From Limosilactobacillus coleohominis 101-4-CHN (GTDB lineage Bacteria > Bacillota > Bacilli > Lactobacillales > Lactobacillaceae): a DNA stretch of 64,000 bases. Of this stretch, positions 8,482-18,425 are shown in pieces; the first letter of the stretch is position 1, and the number at the start of each line of letters is the position of its first letter. The stretch is from assembly GCF_000161935.1 (NCBI RefSeq), contig NZ_GG698802.1:537722-601721 (forward strand), in the 5' to 3' direction. The position numbers and the translations under genes are program-made. The notes below the pieces were generated by a model. It searched no databases and was not told the DNA's origin. It was given only the letters and a program-made list of their open reading frames with translations.

Positions 8482-9072
8482 TTACTGAACATTATCCAAC
8501 CATTGCTGGACTTGTTGTTCGGTTCTAGCAATGGTCGAATCATTATCAATGACTAGATCAGCTAATGTTTTTTTAGTCCCTAATGGCAGCTGACTTTTGA
8601 TTCTTGCCTCAGCCTGTTCAACAGTAAGCTGGTTACGTTTCATTAAACGTTTTAATTGAATCGCTGGCGAAACCACCACAACCATTACTAAATCACACAG
8701 TGTATCATAATGTTGCTCAAATAGTAACGGTGCATCTAAAAAGATTAATTGGTGATCTGTCCTTTGCAATGCTGTCAATTGTCGGATAATTTCCTGTCGA
8801 ATCAGTGGTTGCAAAATCTCGTTTAATCTTTGTAATTGATTTGGTGAATTAAAAACCACCTGGCCTAATTTCTGCCTATCTAAACGTCCATCATCAGTTA
8901 AAATTTGGGGGCCAAATGTCTGCACAATTTTTTTCAAACCACGCGTTCCTGGTGCAACCACCTGTCTAGCAACGTGATCAGCATCCACTACTGAATAACC
9001 GCAGCGGATTAAATAATTACTGACCGTTGACTTTCCAGAGGCAATACCACCAGTAATACCAATAATCCTCAT
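8482..9072 (-). CDS. coaE: dephospho-CoA kinase
   Basis: 196 residues. It phosphorylates dephospho-CoA, the last step of CoA synthesis. Walker A GITGGIASGKSTVS lies at residues 5-18, and DADHVARQVV and DAPLLFE are typical of the family. The start overlaps the end of mutM by four bases. Gene order polA-mutM-coaE-nrdR is the same as in Bacillus and lactobacilli. Confidence 0.97.
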   Translation of the reverse strand: MRIIGITGGIASGKSTVSNYLIRCGYSVVDADHVARQVVAPGTRGLKKIVQTFGPQILTDDGRLDRQKLGQVVFNSPNQLQRLNEILQPLIRQEIIRQLTALQRTDHQLIFLDAPLLFEQHYDTLCDLVMVVVVSPAIQLKRLMKRNQLTVEQAEARIKSQLPLGTKKTLADLVIDNDSTIARTEQQVQQWLDNVQ

Positions 9073-9902
9073 TTTTCAATCAATTCTTGGCAATGCGGAC
9101 AATAAGTTGTACCGCGTTGAGCAACCTTAATCTTAACCATCTTGGTTCCACAACGGGGACACTTCTCGCCACCATGATCATAAGCTTTTAAGTAGTCTTG
9201 AAAACCACCGGCATCCCCAAATGCGTTTTTATAAGTATGCACAGTCGTCCCCTTATGTTCTGTGGCCGTTGCAATTTCTTTAATAATATTTTCTCGTAAC
9301 GTCTTAGCTTGTTCATGGGTAAGAGTGTTGGCAGCCTGTTCCGGATTAATCTTGCTCATCCACAATACTTCATCACAGTAAATATTACCGAGACCAGCAA
9401 CATGACTTTGATTTAATAAAAATGGCTTAATTTTGCCGCGACTCTTGTGTAAGATCCGTTCAAAATAATCGAGCTTAAAGTCTTGTTCAGTGGGTTCAGG
9501 GCCAATTGTCCGTAGACCACCGTAATTCATCTCTTCACCAGTCGTTACTAGTCGCATCCGGCCAAATTTACGAGTATCACGGTAACATAAATCTGTACCA
9601 TTCTTAAAATGGAAAATCACGTGAGTATGCTTATCAACCGGCATTCCCGTCTTTTGTTTAAAATAACTCCCTTCCATCCGTAAATGTGAAATCATCGTTA
9701 GGTGGTTAGAAAATCTAAACAATAAGTATTTGCCACGTCGATCAACGTGTTCGATCGTTTGACCAACTAAAGCTTCACGGAATCCTTCCACATCATTTTC
9801 AATCGTTTTCCCATAATTAACATCAATTCCAATGATTTGCTGGCCGTCTGCAATTTCGTTTAACCCACGACGAACCGTTTCCACTTCCGGCATTTCAGGC
9901 AT
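9069..9902 (-). CDS. mutM: formamidopyrimidine-DNA glycosylase (Fpg)
   Basis: 277 residues from the ATG at 9900-9902, which follows GGGAGGCGG and gives the required N-terminus MPEMPEVETV: proline 2 is the catalytic nucleophile after Met removal, so the longer open frame to 9932 cannot be right. The enzyme excises 8-oxoguanine and nicks the strand. The C-terminal zinc finger is intact (CPRC near 248 and CPHC near 268), with a conserved lysine near residue 60 (RRGKYLLF). Confidence 0.98.
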   Translation of the reverse strand: MPEMPEVETVRRGLNEIADGQQIIGIDVNYGKTIENDVEGFREALVGQTIEHVDRRGKYLLFRFSNHLTMISHLRMEGSYFKQKTGMPVDKHTHVIFHFKNGTDLCYRDTRKFGRMRLVTTGEEMNYGGLRTIGPEPTEQDFKLDYFERILHKSRGKIKPFLLNQSHVAGLGNIYCDEVLWMSKINPEQAANTLTHEQAKTLRENIIKEIATATEHKGTTVHTYKNAFGDAGGFQDYLKAYDHGGEKCPRCGTKMVKIKVAQRGTTYCPHCQELIEK

Positions 9903-9980
9903 AATTCCGCCTCCCAAGTTTTTTAGAACCATTATAAACTGTTACAAATAATTTGCAAATTTTCCAATCTGCTACTGTAT

Positions 9981-10034
9981 AAAAACGGGATCATAACAGC
10001 AAGGACATGGCTGTCCGTCTTCTGTCACAATCCC
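9981..10034 (-). terminator. probable terminator of polA
   Basis: On the minus strand a wobble-rich stem GGGATTGTGACAG/CTGTTATGATCCC encloses a second small hairpin GGACA-GCCA-TGTCC and is followed by GTTTTTAT. Confidence 0.65.
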
Positions 10035-10090
10035 ATCTTTACACTAACATTCGCATTTCAATCAATGCTAAGCCACTAGTCACCGCTGCA

Positions 10091-12754
10091 TTATTTTAAA
10101 TCGTACCAGGTGTCGCCAACTTTACTTTCAACTTTCAGTGGCACATCCAATTTAACTGCAGAATCCATCACTTTTGGCACCAATTCTCGTAATTGATCAA
10201 TTTCCTCTTCAGGGGCCTCAAAGATTAATTCGTCATGGATTTGCAACAACATTTTAGCTTTTAACCCCGCTTTTTGAAGTTGCTCATTCATATTAATCAT
10301 CGCAATTTTGATAATATCGGCAGCACTCCCTTGAATTGGAGTGTTCATTGCCGTCCGTTCAGCAAATGAACGCCGACTAAAATTCTTGGAGTTGATCTCT
10401 GGTAAATACCGCCGTCGATGGGTCAAGGTTTCAACATAACCTTGTTTTTTTGCGAGCTTAACAATGTTTTCAATATATTCCTGAACCCCTGGAAATTCTT
10501 TGAAGTAACTTTGAATAAATTCGTGAGCTTGTTTACGGGTGACATGGATATTTTGCGACAACCCATAGTCACTAATCCCATAGACAATCCCAAAGTTAAC
10601 CGCCTTAGCCTGCCGTCGCATATTTGGAGTTACTTTTTCCCCAGGTAACAAGTGGAAAATTCGTCGAGCAGTACTTTCATGAATATCCTTACCATCAATA
10701 AAGTCTTGTTGAAGGTTACGGTCCCCCGTTACGTGAGCAAGTACTCGCAGTTCAACTTGAGAGTAATCACTAGAGAAAATCTTCCATCCAGGTTGACTCG
10801 GCTTAAACGCGCGACGAATTTTACGTCCTTCTTCTAAACGAACAGGAATATTTTGCAGGTTTGGATCAACTGATGACAACCGCCCCGTTTGGGTTAAGGT
10901 CTGTAAATAACGAGTATGGATCTTTTGGTCTGATGAATGAATGACCTTGAGCAAGCCAGTGATATACGTTGACTGAATTTTGGAAATTTGGCGATAAACC
11001 AAAATATTGTCAATGATCGGCGCCCGGCCCTGTAACTTTTCTAAAACTTCAACTGATGTCGAATAACCGGTTTTAGTTTTTTTGATGACTGGTAACTTCA
11101 TCTTCTCAAAAAGAATCGTCCCCAGCTGTTTGGTCGAATTAATATTAAATTCTTCCCCAGCTTCGTTATAAATGGCTTGTTCTAACTCTGCCAGCCGTTC
11201 CTTTAACTTACTCCCCATCTCTTTCAAAGTAGTGGCATCAACATGTACTCCTGCAATTTCCATTTTAGCCAACACGTGGGAAAGTGGCCGTTCAATATCG
11301 GTATACAACGGCCACTGTTCATTTTCATGAAGCTGATCAGTTAAGGGGTGTTTTAACTGTTCAATTGCCATTCCCTTTTGAACTAAGTGGGTGAAGAAAA
11401 CACTCCGGTCATCGGGAAGGTGGCGGCTTTTACCTTTTCCATAAACCTCTTCATCAGATTGAACCTGGTAATAATTATGTTCATGGGCTAATTGGCCAAG
11501 ATCGTTACTATTATCATTTGTATTTAATAAGTAAGAGACAAGTAAGAAGTCAAAGCCATTCCCATGAAGTTCAATTCCCTGGCGATGAAGAGCAACATAG
11601 TGCGCCTTCGCATTAAATGTATCCTTTTTAATTTTCGGATTTTCTAGTAACTCTTTGATCTCGGGAGCCGATAAAAGTTCTGGATCCTGACTAACCCACC
11701 AGTGACCCTGCGAGCCAATTACAAACCCTGCCACTGCTGAGACATGATAATTAGGATCAGGTAATTCCAAAAGGAAGACCATCTGATCTTTGATTTGCTT
11801 GAGTTCCGCCAGATTATCAGTAGTGAGTTCAGTAAACTGGACCTGTTCACTGACTACCGGTTGATGAGTATCTGGAGCTACCTGCATTTTAGCCAAAAAT
11901 GATTTAAAATTCAGCTTTTCAAATAAATCGATTAATTTTTCCTGTTGAGGGCCTTCGTAAGCTAGGTCTGCTAAACCAATTTTAACCGGCGCATCACGTC
12001 GAATCCGTGCTAAGTCTTGGCACTGCCGAGCGATAGCTTCTTCATTGATTAAATTTTCCTTCCGCTTGCTCTTCTTCATCTGGTCAATATTTTCATAAAG
12101 TCCATCCAAAGAACCATACTCACGAATCAAATTCAGCGCAGTTTTTTCACCAATTTTGGTTACCCCAGGGTAATTATCTGAACTATCACCCATCAACGCT
12201 TTAACATCAATGAATTGAGTTGGTGTTACCCCCAATTTCTCCTTCATATACTCCGGCGTAAAGTGCTCGGTTTGGGTAACTCCCTTCTTGGTCACCGCAA
12301 CGGTAGTATGATCAGTTGCCAATTGGGTTAAGTCACGGTCCCCAGAAACAATTAAAGTTCGAAAGCCTGCCTGATCTGCCTGTTTTGCTAATGTCCCGAT
12401 AATATCATCGGCTTCATAATCTGGCAGCTCATAGCTATGCAGTCCTGAAGCTTCTACCAATTGCCGCACATATGGGAACTGCTCGGTTAGTTCTTCGGGG
12501 GTTTTTGCCCGACCAGCTTTGTAGTCATGATATTTAGCAGTTCGAAAAGTCGTTTTCCCTGCATCAAAGGCAACTAATGCAGCATCCGGTTTAAAATTAT
12601 CTAAGACATGGTCCAACATTAGTTTGAATCCATAAATGGCTGCTGTATGTAAACCGTCCTGATTCGTAAAACGATCAATTTGCGTGTGCATTGCGTAAAA
12701 TGCCCGGAAAACAATGCTGTTTCCGTCAATTAATAAAAGTTGCTTTTCTGCCAT
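10091..12754 (-). CDS. polA: DNA polymerase I
   Basis: 887 residues, full length. The N-terminal 5'-3' exonuclease (1-290) shows LLIDGNSIVFRAF, VAFDAGKTTFR, and the metal-site DYEADDIIGTLA and SGDRDLTQLA. The middle 3'-5' exonuclease-like domain lacks an obvious DxE site, as in other Firmicutes, so proofreading is probably absent. The polymerase domain has motif A DYSQVELRVLAH, motif B RRQAKAVNFGIVYG and motif C QIHDELIFE. It works in Okazaki-fragment processing and repair. It starts the polA-mutM-coaE group, though a terminator and 150 bases separate it from mutM. Confidence 0.98.
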   Translation of the reverse strand: MAEKQLLLIDGNSIVFRAFYAMHTQIDRFTNQDGLHTAAIYGFKLMLDHVLDNFKPDAALVAFDAGKTTFRTAKYHDYKAGRAKTPEELTEQFPYVRQLVEASGLHSYELPDYEADDIIGTLAKQADQAGFRTLIVSGDRDLTQLATDHTTVAVTKKGVTQTEHFTPEYMKEKLGVTPTQFIDVKALMGDSSDNYPGVTKIGEKTALNLIREYGSLDGLYENIDQMKKSKRKENLINEEAIARQCQDLARIRRDAPVKIGLADLAYEGPQQEKLIDLFEKLNFKSFLAKMQVAPDTHQPVVSEQVQFTELTTDNLAELKQIKDQMVFLLELPDPNYHVSAVAGFVIGSQGHWWVSQDPELLSAPEIKELLENPKIKKDTFNAKAHYVALHRQGIELHGNGFDFLLVSYLLNTNDNSNDLGQLAHEHNYYQVQSDEEVYGKGKSRHLPDDRSVFFTHLVQKGMAIEQLKHPLTDQLHENEQWPLYTDIERPLSHVLAKMEIAGVHVDATTLKEMGSKLKERLAELEQAIYNEAGEEFNINSTKQLGTILFEKMKLPVIKKTKTGYSTSVEVLEKLQGRAPIIDNILVYRQISKIQSTYITGLLKVIHSSDQKIHTRYLQTLTQTGRLSSVDPNLQNIPVRLEEGRKIRRAFKPSQPGWKIFSSDYSQVELRVLAHVTGDRNLQQDFIDGKDIHESTARRIFHLLPGEKVTPNMRRQAKAVNFGIVYGISDYGLSQNIHVTRKQAHEFIQSYFKEFPGVQEYIENIVKLAKKQGYVETLTHRRRYLPEINSKNFSRRSFAERTAMNTPIQGSAADIIKIAMINMNEQLQKAGLKAKMLLQIHDELIFEAPEEEIDQLRELVPKVMDSAVKLDVPLKVESKVGDTWYDLK

Positions 12755-12811
12755 AATTCAACCTCGCTCTCTTTCTTGTACCATTGTAACAATCTTTAAC
12801 CAAAAATAAAA

Positions 12812-12854
12812 AGAGACCAGACCTGAACTAAACTAGTTCATTGTCCGCTCTCTA
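12812..12854 (-). terminator. terminator of the Bax-inhibitor-type gene
   Basis: On the minus strand an 11-base stem AGAGAGCGGAC/GTCTGGTCTCT, with an inner TGAACTA/TAGTTCA arm, precedes five T. Confidence 0.8.
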
Positions 12855-12861
12855 AATAGCG

Positions 12862-13569
12862 TTAGTTACGATCACTCATCCCAAATATTTGTAATAAGGA
12901 TAAGAAGAGGTTAATGAAATCTAAGTATAGTTGCAAAGCACCTAGAACTACTAACCCACCGATTGATACTTGTGATCCATAATTAAGATAAATATTCTTC
13001 ATCTTTTGCGCGTCCCAACCAGTTAAGACTACGAAGATGATTACCGCAATGTACGAAAAAACGTAAGTAATTGCAGCGCTTCGCAAGAACATGTTAATCA
13101 GACTAGCGATAATTAAGGCCACCAGAGCAGCTAAAGCATGACTTCCTGCACGGCTAAGATCACGTTTCGTTACTGTTCCATAAATTGTCATCGTAATGAA
13201 AACGGCAGATGATGATAGGAAAGCAGCAGCAATATTAGCAGTGGTATACGCCATCGAGATGAGTGAGAACTCAAATCCATAAATCACCGCAATTACCATT
13301 AACATTATCAGACTTCCCGCCGGGTTTCGTGTTGCGCTAAAACTAATTCCCATTGAAAGTGCGATTGGCAAAAGCAGAATTAACCAAACCATTCCGCTAT
13401 GTTGGGTTGCAAATGCTAATGACGATGCCCGAAATGGAACCATGGTTAAGTATGCCACAAATGCAGAAACGATAACCGCAACGGACATTAACCCATACAT
13501 CCGGGTTAAAAAGCTGTTTAATCCTGCAACGTTCACTTCACGACGCGGTTCTTGTGAAAAATTATCCAC
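12862..13569 (-). CDS. Bax inhibitor-1 / YccA family membrane protein, GTG start
   Basis: 235 residues with about seven hydrophobic segments after a short N-terminal tail (residues 1-20). The family holds pH-sensitive calcium-leak proteins and relatives of the FtsH modulator YccA; the role in lactobacilli is not settled. The GTG at 13567-13569 is preceded by AAAGGAGGAG, which decides the start. It stands alone between polA and murC with its own terminator. The FTRMYG-like start (LTRMYGLMSVAVIVSAF) is typical of the family. Confidence 0.9.
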   Translation of the reverse strand: MDNFSQEPRREVNVAGLNSFLTRMYGLMSVAVIVSAFVAYLTMVPFRASSLAFATQHSGMVWLILLLPIALSMGISFSATRNPAGSLIMLMVIAVIYGFEFSLISMAYTTANIAAAFLSSSAVFITMTIYGTVTKRDLSRAGSHALAALVALIIASLINMFLRSAAITYVFSYIAVIIFVVLTGWDAQKMKNIYLNYGSQVSIGGLVVLGALQLYLDFINLFLSLLQIFGMSDRN

Positions 13570-13602
13570 GATAACTCCTCCTTTAATCAGTTAATTTATA
13601 AA

Positions 13603-13628
13603 GAAATGGTAGCAAACGCCACCATTTC
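13603..13628 (-). terminator. terminator of murC
   Basis: Hairpin GAAATGGTGGC/GCTACCATTTC with an AAC-rich loop, followed on the minus strand by TTTATAAATT; a weak T-tract. Confidence 0.6.
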
Positions 13629-13654
13629 AATCAAGAATTTTACTCATTTATAAA

Positions 13655-14965
13655 CTAGTTTTTCAACAAACGAGCATATTCATCTTCATACTTTTCAATA
13701 TCACCAGCACCCATAAAGACAACTACTGCATGATGGTAATTTAAAAGCTTATTCATTGTCTTCATGTCAATATCTTCACTACCAGGAATTAGCTGCTCAA
13801 GGTCCGCACTAGAAACATGCCCCGCATTTTCCCGGATTGAACCAAAAATCGGGGTAACGAATGTCTGATCCGCCTTACTTAAGGCTTGCCCAAACTCCTT
13901 TAAGTATGCCTGAAGCCGTGAATAAGTATGAGGCTGGAAAACAACCACTAATTCCTTATCTGGATACTTCTGTCGCGCAGCATCGATCGTAGCATTAATT
14001 TCCGATGGATGGTGAGCATAATCATCAATGATCGTCATGTCACCCAGCTTGCTTTCACTGAAACGCCGCTTAACCCCATTAAAATCTGCTAACTCTTTTT
14101 GAATTGCAGATAAATCAACATGTTCCATGTAGGCCACCGCAACAACCGCTAAACTATTCAGGACACTGTGTTCTCCGTAAAGATGAATTGTAAACGTCCC
14201 TAATTTTTGATCATGGTAGTAAGCATCGTAGGTCGATCCTGCTGGAGTACGCACGATATTTTCCGCCCGAAAATCATCCTGCGGATTGGTTCCATAATAA
14301 TAAACTGGAACATCAACTTTAAGTTGACGCAGGTTCGGATCGTCACCCCATGCAAAAATCCCTTTTTTAACCTGTTGACCATATTGCTCAAATGAAGCAC
14401 GAACATCATCAATATCCTTAAAATAATCAGGGTGATCAAAATCAATATTAGTCATAATCGCGTAGTCAGGATGATACGCTAAAAAGTGGTCACGATATTC
14501 ATCAGCTTCAAAGACAAAGAACCGTGAATCTGGGTTTCCATGACCCACTCCGTCACCAATTAAGTAACTTGTTGGTTCAACATTTGAGAGTACATGTGAT
14601 AGTAAGCCGGTGGTACTAGTCTTACCATGTGCTCCGGCAATTCCAACAGACGTGTTACTCTCAATGACTTGTTCAACCGTTTGGGGGTACGTTTGAATCG
14701 TTAGCCCCAGTTCCTTAGCGCGAACAATTTCTGGATGATCATCACCAAAGGCATTTCCTTGAACAACGACCATCCCCTTCTTCAAATTAGCCGGATCAAA
14801 TTCATGAATCTGAATTCCAGCCTTTTCTAGAGGAGCCTGCGTAAAAGTCTCTTTAGTAATATCTGAGCCTTCAACATGGTTGCCAAGATCATTTAACACC
14901 CGTGCTAGAGCGGCCATTCCGGTCCCTTTAATCCCAACAAAATAGTAACTTTTCTGATTATTCAT
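13655..14965 (-). CDS. murC: UDP-N-acetylmuramate-L-alanine ligase
   Basis: 436 residues. Cytoplasmic Mur ligase that adds L-alanine to UDP-MurNAc. The N-terminal UDP-binding segment [15 protein letters not shown] (7-21), the ATP P-loop [15 protein letters not shown] (near 108-122), the EADEYRDHF metal-binding segment and the C-terminal [14 protein letters not shown] motif are all visible. It lies directly after ytpR (17 bases), matching the ytpPQR-murC neighbourhood in Bacillus. Confidence 0.98.
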   Translation of the reverse strand: MNNQKSYYFVGIKGTGMAALARVLNDLGNHVEGSDITKETFTQAPLEKAGIQIHEFDPANLKKGMVVVQGNAFGDDHPEIVRAKELGLTIQTYPQTVEQVIESNTSVGIAGAHGKTSTTGLLSHVLSNVEPTSYLIGDGVGHGNPDSRFFVFEADEYRDHFLAYHPDYAIMTNIDFDHPDYFKDIDDVRASFEQYGQQVKKGIFAWGDDPNLRQLKVDVPVYYYGTNPQDDFRAENIVRTPAGSTYDAYYHDQKLGTFTIHLYGEHSVLNSLAVVAVAYMEHVDLSAIQKELADFNGVKRRFSESKLGDMTIIDDYAHHPSEINATIDAARQKYPDKELVVVFQPHTYSRLQAYLKEFGQALSKADQTFVTPIFGSIRENAGHVSSADLEQLIPGSEDIDMKTMNKLLNYHHAVVVFMGAGDIEKYEDEYARLLKN

Positions 14966-14982
14966 ATTAGTGTTCCTTTCTG

Positions 14983-15621
14983 TTAGGCGAATAGTTGATT
15001 ACCACGATTAAAATCAAACGGTGCACCGTTTGCGGCAAAATCATCATCGAGGATTAAACATCCCGGCTTATCAGGAGCATTTTTCAATCCCAATTCACGT
15101 GGGGTACAAATCATCCCATCACTTTCAACTCCCAGCAATTTACCGGGCCAAATCAATTTACCATTGGGCATCATCGTACCAACCGTTGCAGCAACGACTT
15201 TGATATTTTCTCGCAAATTAACTGATCCACAAACAATTTGGCGCTTTTCACTCCCAAAGTCGACTGTTGCAATGTGCAAGTGATCGGACTTCGGATGATC
15301 AATCATTTTTTCTACGTAACCAACTTGAAAATGCGGCTGCGTAGCTGGTTCAATCAACTGCTTGAAACCAGCGGCCGTCAAATGAGCATTAATCTTGTCA
15401 ATCTGATCAGCATCCAAGTCAACATTACCATTCACTGACTTTAGTTCTGGTAATAATTCACTAGCATGTAAAATATTGTAACCTAATAATTTACCATCCT
15501 CGTGATTAGTAATTTCAACAACACCATTTTGGGTTTGTTCGCTTTGGTCACCATTACCAGGCGCAACCATTAACACTAAAATATCGCCCATTTCATGGGA
15601 ATTATAACTTGCGATTAGCAT
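14983..15621 (-). CDS. ytpR: YtpR-type tRNA-binding domain protein
   Basis: 212 residues. The C-terminal half (about 95-200) is an EMAP/tRNA_bind OB fold like the N-terminal module of PheT ([24 protein letters not shown], then [11 protein letters not shown]); the N-terminal half is the DUF4479 domain. Free-standing YtpR proteins occur across Firmicutes; function unknown, RNA binding inferred. A thioredoxin-like gene lies upstream and murC downstream, as in the Bacillus ytpP-Q-R region, with ytpQ missing here. Confidence 0.9.
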   Translation of the reverse strand: MLIASYNSHEMGDILVLMVAPGNGDQSEQTQNGVVEITNHEDGKLLGYNILHASELLPELKSVNGNVDLDADQIDKINAHLTAAGFKQLIEPATQPHFQVGYVEKMIDHPKSDHLHIATVDFGSEKRQIVCGSVNLRENIKVVAATVGTMMPNGKLIWPGKLLGVESDGMICTPRELGLKNAPDKPGCLILDDDFAANGAPFDFNRGNQLFA

Positions 15622-15720
15622 CTCTCTTAATCATCCCTCTAAGTTTCATTCTTCTTTAAATATTCACAGATTAGATTGTACCATAACTGCCGTAATCAGT
15701 AAGCACTAATTACAAAATAA

Positions 15721-15754
15721 GGGACCCGGCATCATCACGATTGCCTAGTCCCCG
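15721..15754 (-). terminator. terminator of the thioredoxin-like gene
   Basis: On the minus strand GGGACTAGGC/GCCGGGTCCC (one mismatch, one wobble) precedes TTATTTTG. Confidence 0.7.
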
Positions 15755-15759
15755 CATTT

Positions 15760-16080
15760 CTATGCTAAACCTTTTAAAAAGTCTTCAACCTGTTCCTTCG
15801 TTTTACGATCCTTATTAACAAATCTGCCAACCTCTTGACCGGACTTATAAACCACAAAACTTGGAATTCCCATAATCCCTAAGTCAGCCGCCAAGTCAAT
15901 ATTTTCGTCACGATCTACCAGCAGGAAAGTATAGTCATTAAAATCTTTTTCAATTTCTGGCATTGCCGGTTTAATGAAATTACAGTCAGGGCACCAATCA
16001 GCTGTAAAAAATAGAACATAGTTGCCATCAGCAACCCGCTGATTTAATTCATCTTGCGTCATCTTAGGTAAACGTTCCAT
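15760..16080 (-). CDS. ytpP: thioredoxin-like protein (YtpP type)
   Basis: 106 residues. Thioredoxin fold with the redox motif WCPDC (near residues 29-33, within FFTADWCPDCNF) instead of the WCGPC of thioredoxin itself, and the cis-proline loop MGIPSFVVY near 74. Synteny with ytpR and murC fits Bacillus ytpP. A thiol-disulfide role in the cytoplasm is likely; its partner is unknown. It has its own terminator. Confidence 0.85.
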   Translation of the reverse strand: MERLPKMTQDELNQRVADGNYVLFFTADWCPDCNFIKPAMPEIEKDFNDYTFLLVDRDENIDLAADLGIMGIPSFVVYKSGQEVGRFVNKDRKTKEQVEDFLKGLA

Positions 16081-16237
16081 GCTTACATCTCCATTTCTCT
16101 TATTTTATGTAAGTAAATTTTACCACACCTATCAATGTTTCGGCAACTTCACTTAACCAGCAGTCGATTTTCTTGCTGAGAACCTCTAAAATTGTTAAAA
16201 TACATTTTAATTTAACGACATAAAGAAAGTGATTAGA

Positions 16238-16570
16238 ATGAATAATAGCAATAGCACGTATCGGCCATTGGTCCTTTCCGCAACGTTAGGGATTTCCAGT
16301 GTTGCTGGATTTTTATTAGGTAAACTATTAGGCAAAGGACAAATCTCCCCTGCAACAATATTGCATGAGACCATTGATGCCTTTAAAAAAGAAGGGACCG
16401 TCGAGGGAAGTTGGATTGACCACCAACCGCACCCTTACCAACGGTTTGCAACCAAAGCTACTGTTTATCGTGGTGGTATCCAGCGGCGCGAAGATGACCA
16501 ATTAGTAGATTATCGATTCATTGCCGATGCTGAAACTGGTTCAATTTTAAAAATAACACGTGCAAATTAA
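16238..16570 (+). CDS. small membrane-anchored PepSY-domain protein
   Basis: 110 residues from the ATG at 16238; a GTG at 16229 is in frame but lies within the AAAGTGATT ribosome site. One N-terminal transmembrane segment (about residues 8-30, PLVLSATLGISSVAGFLLGK) is followed by an outside domain whose end, YRFIADAETGSILKI, is the PepSY signature. PepSY proteins are often protease inhibitors or wall-associated regulators; the actual role is unknown. Single-gene unit on the plus strand with a strong terminator. Confidence 0.75.
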   Translation: MNNSNSTYRPLVLSATLGISSVAGFLLGKLLGKGQISPATILHETIDAFKKEGTVEGSWIDHQPHPYQRFATKATVYRGGIQRREDDQLVDYRFIADAETGSILKITRAN

Positions 16571-16583
16571 TGTTTTATGTTTA

Positions 16584-16625
16584 AACGGGTTCTAGGACTG
16601 AAAAAATCAAGTCTTAGAACCCGTT
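16584..16625. terminator. bidirectional terminator
   Basis: Stem of 16 pairs starting AACGGGTTCTA, loop of about nine, between the PepSY gene and the convergent transaldolase gene. Confidence 0.9.
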
Positions 16626-16662
16626 TGCGTTACTTCACTATTAAGGAATGCTAATAACTAAT

Positions 16663-17397
16663 TTAGACCAGCACGGCATCATCTAAGATACTAAAGCCAA
16701 GTGTTTTAATGTCTTTGTCAAAACCATGCACGGTATCTAATGCCACATCATCAGGCGTAAATGACCGGCGTTCATTATACTTTTGCAAGATTACTGGTGG
16801 CACTGTAATAATGTCCACACCAAGTTGTTCGGCCTGCGTAATATTATACACTTCTCGAGTCGAGGCCCAAAGCGTTTGAACATTGTCAAAATCATCCGCC
16901 ATCTCAACAGAATTCTTCACAAAATCAATTGGATCTGCTCCCGTATCGGCAACCCGGCCAACAAATAACGATACAAATGCTGGTGAACTAGGACATAATG
17001 CCGCCAACGCTGCTTGAACCTGCAATTCAGTCGTAATTGCCGTTACGTTAACTTTAATCCCATTAGCTGATAACGTATGAATAAGTTCAGTATTGTAATT
17101 TCCCTTTAAATTAATAATTGGGATTTTCACATATACATTTTCACTAAGTCCAGATAAAATTTCCGCTTCACGTTTCATTTCATCAGCAGTTTGACCAAAC
17201 ACCTCAAATGAAACACAGTAGTCCGGAAATTCAGTCACCACTTGTTTGGCAAAGGATAGATAATTTGTCACCCCAGCTCTTTTCATCAACGACGGGTTGG
17301 TTGTAAACCCACTCAAATAATCGTTCTTAACCATTTGGCGCATGGCTTTAATGTCTGCACCATCTGAATAAATTTTAATTGCATATTGATTTTGCAT
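16663..17397 (-). CDS. transaldolase / fructose-6-phosphate aldolase family protein
   Basis: 244 residues, longer than FSA/TalC (about 215) and shorter than classical TalB. The fold motifs are seen: SGFTTNPSLMKRAG near 29-42, the Schiff-base lysine in NVYVKIPIINLKG near 86-98, and SLFVGRVADTGADP near 144-157. Transfers a dihydroxyacetone unit between sugar phosphates. In a heterofermenter lacking a full pentose cycle it may rearrange sugar phosphates for nucleotide synthesis; that is inference. Single gene with a GGAAATAA ribosome site. Confidence 0.88.
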   Translation of the reverse strand: MQNQYAIKIYSDGADIKAMRQMVKNDYLSGFTTNPSLMKRAGVTNYLSFAKQVVTEFPDYCVSFEVFGQTADEMKREAEILSGLSENVYVKIPIINLKGNYNTELIHTLSANGIKVNVTAITTELQVQAALAALCPSSPAFVSLFVGRVADTGADPIDFVKNSVEMADDFDNVQTLWASTREVYNITQAEQLGVDIITVPPVILQKYNERRSFTPDDVALDTVHGFDKDIKTLGFSILDDAVLV

Positions 17398-17693
17398 TTT
17401 TATTTCCTTTCACAAATCAAAACTATACCAATTAATTTTTTCAATCCACGATGCCTATGTTGCCATTAAGTGCTACCCTCGTCAAGTGAAAAGCAGACCA
17501 TTTTAAGCAAAATCAAATCGTAAGCCTTTATCAGCTACACCAGTGTGCAACCGTGTGTCACGCGATAACCACAAGCTTGCTATTTCATGATAATCGTTTA
17601 TCAGTTCTTTAAACATTTTTTTAAAAAATTTTTTAAAGAATTTATAAATATAAAGTATACCAATTTTTGCATTTCTCATTCTTTCACAAGTAA
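17398..17693. other. AT-rich intergenic region, transaldolase upstream
   Basis: No convincing gene. It holds candidate promoters for the transaldolase gene (extended -10 TGGTATAGT near 17424-17432 and a second TGGTATACT near 17655-17663, minus strand) and an AT-rich palindrome at about 17601-17637 (TTCTTTAAA ... TTTAAAGAA). A 37-codon minus-strand frame beginning MFKELINDYHEIASLW (ends 17503) has no ribosome site. Confidence 0.5.
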
Positions 17694-17740
17694 AAAACCG
17701 TGTTCTAGTGTTCGGCAATTCCGAACAGGAACACGGTTTT
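17694..17740. terminator. bidirectional terminator, trmB side
   Basis: AAAACCGTGTTC/GAACACGGTTTT with an inner TGTTCGG/CCGAACA arm; it ends trmB on the minus strand. Confidence 0.9.
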
Positions 17741-17770
17741 ACTTTACAAAAGAATCCTTCTATTTATTAA

Positions 17771-18415
17771 TTAACTATCAAAATGGGCAGCTAATTTATA
17801 GATTGGTTGCCCCAACTCACTAAATTTATGTTCATATTCAGTCTCAACATTCGTAGCATTCTCATCACTGTGGTGCAGGTCTAACCAAACTCCATCGAAC
17901 TTCATGCCATAATTATTCAGGCTCTGCAAGGAGAATTCGAAAAAGCCCATATTATCAGTCTTTAACTCTATGCTCCCCCCTTGCTTAACAACCTGCTCAT
18001 AGCCTGCCAGAAAGGTATGATAGGTAAGCCGTCGCTTAGCGTGCCGCTTTTTCGGCCATGGATCCGAAAAGTTGAGAAAAAGCTTATCAATTTGATGGTC
18101 AGCAAAAAAGTCCGTTAGTTCCGCCCCATCAGCACAAATAAATTGTAGATTCGGCAGGTTTTCCGGCAAGGCCTTTTTTAAAGCAATTGCTGCAATGGTC
18201 TTTTCAATTTCTAAGCCAATAAAGTTAATATTCGGATATTTTTTTGCCATTCCGATAATAAACTGACCTTTGCCCATCCCAACTTCTAGTTGAATCGGTT
18301 GATCTTTCGGGAAGCGATCTGACCACTGCCCCTTCACTTCACTCGGGTTTAAAACCATTTTTTCTGGGTGGGCAACCAGGAGTGGCTCTGCCCACTTTTT
18401 ATGTTTTACGCGCAT
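17771..18415 (-). CDS. trmB: tRNA (guanine-N7-)-methyltransferase
   Basis: 214 residues. It makes m7G46 in tRNA. The SAM motif LEVGMGKGQFI lies near 43-53 and the TrmB signature SDPWPKKRHAKRRL near 117-130, with the C-terminal TEYEHKF motif that contacts tRNA. It follows ecsB by ten bases, an arrangement also seen in other lactobacilli. Confidence 0.97.
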   Translation of the reverse strand: MRVKHKKWAEPLLVAHPEKMVLNPSEVKGQWSDRFPKDQPIQLEVGMGKGQFIIGMAKKYPNINFIGLEIEKTIAAIALKKALPENLPNLQFICADGAELTDFFADHQIDKLFLNFSDPWPKKRHAKRRLTYHTFLAGYEQVVKQGGSIELKTDNMGFFEFSLQSLNNYGMKFDGVWLDLHHSDENATNVETEYEHKFSELGQPIYKLAAHFDS

Positions 18416-18425
18416 TAAAAATTCC

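Noticed and set aside
17503..17718. 71-codon minus-strand frame between transaldolase and trmB
   Set aside because: It starts inside the trmB terminator hairpin and the internal ATG has no ribosome site; the lysine and phenylalanine runs come from an AT-rich palindrome.
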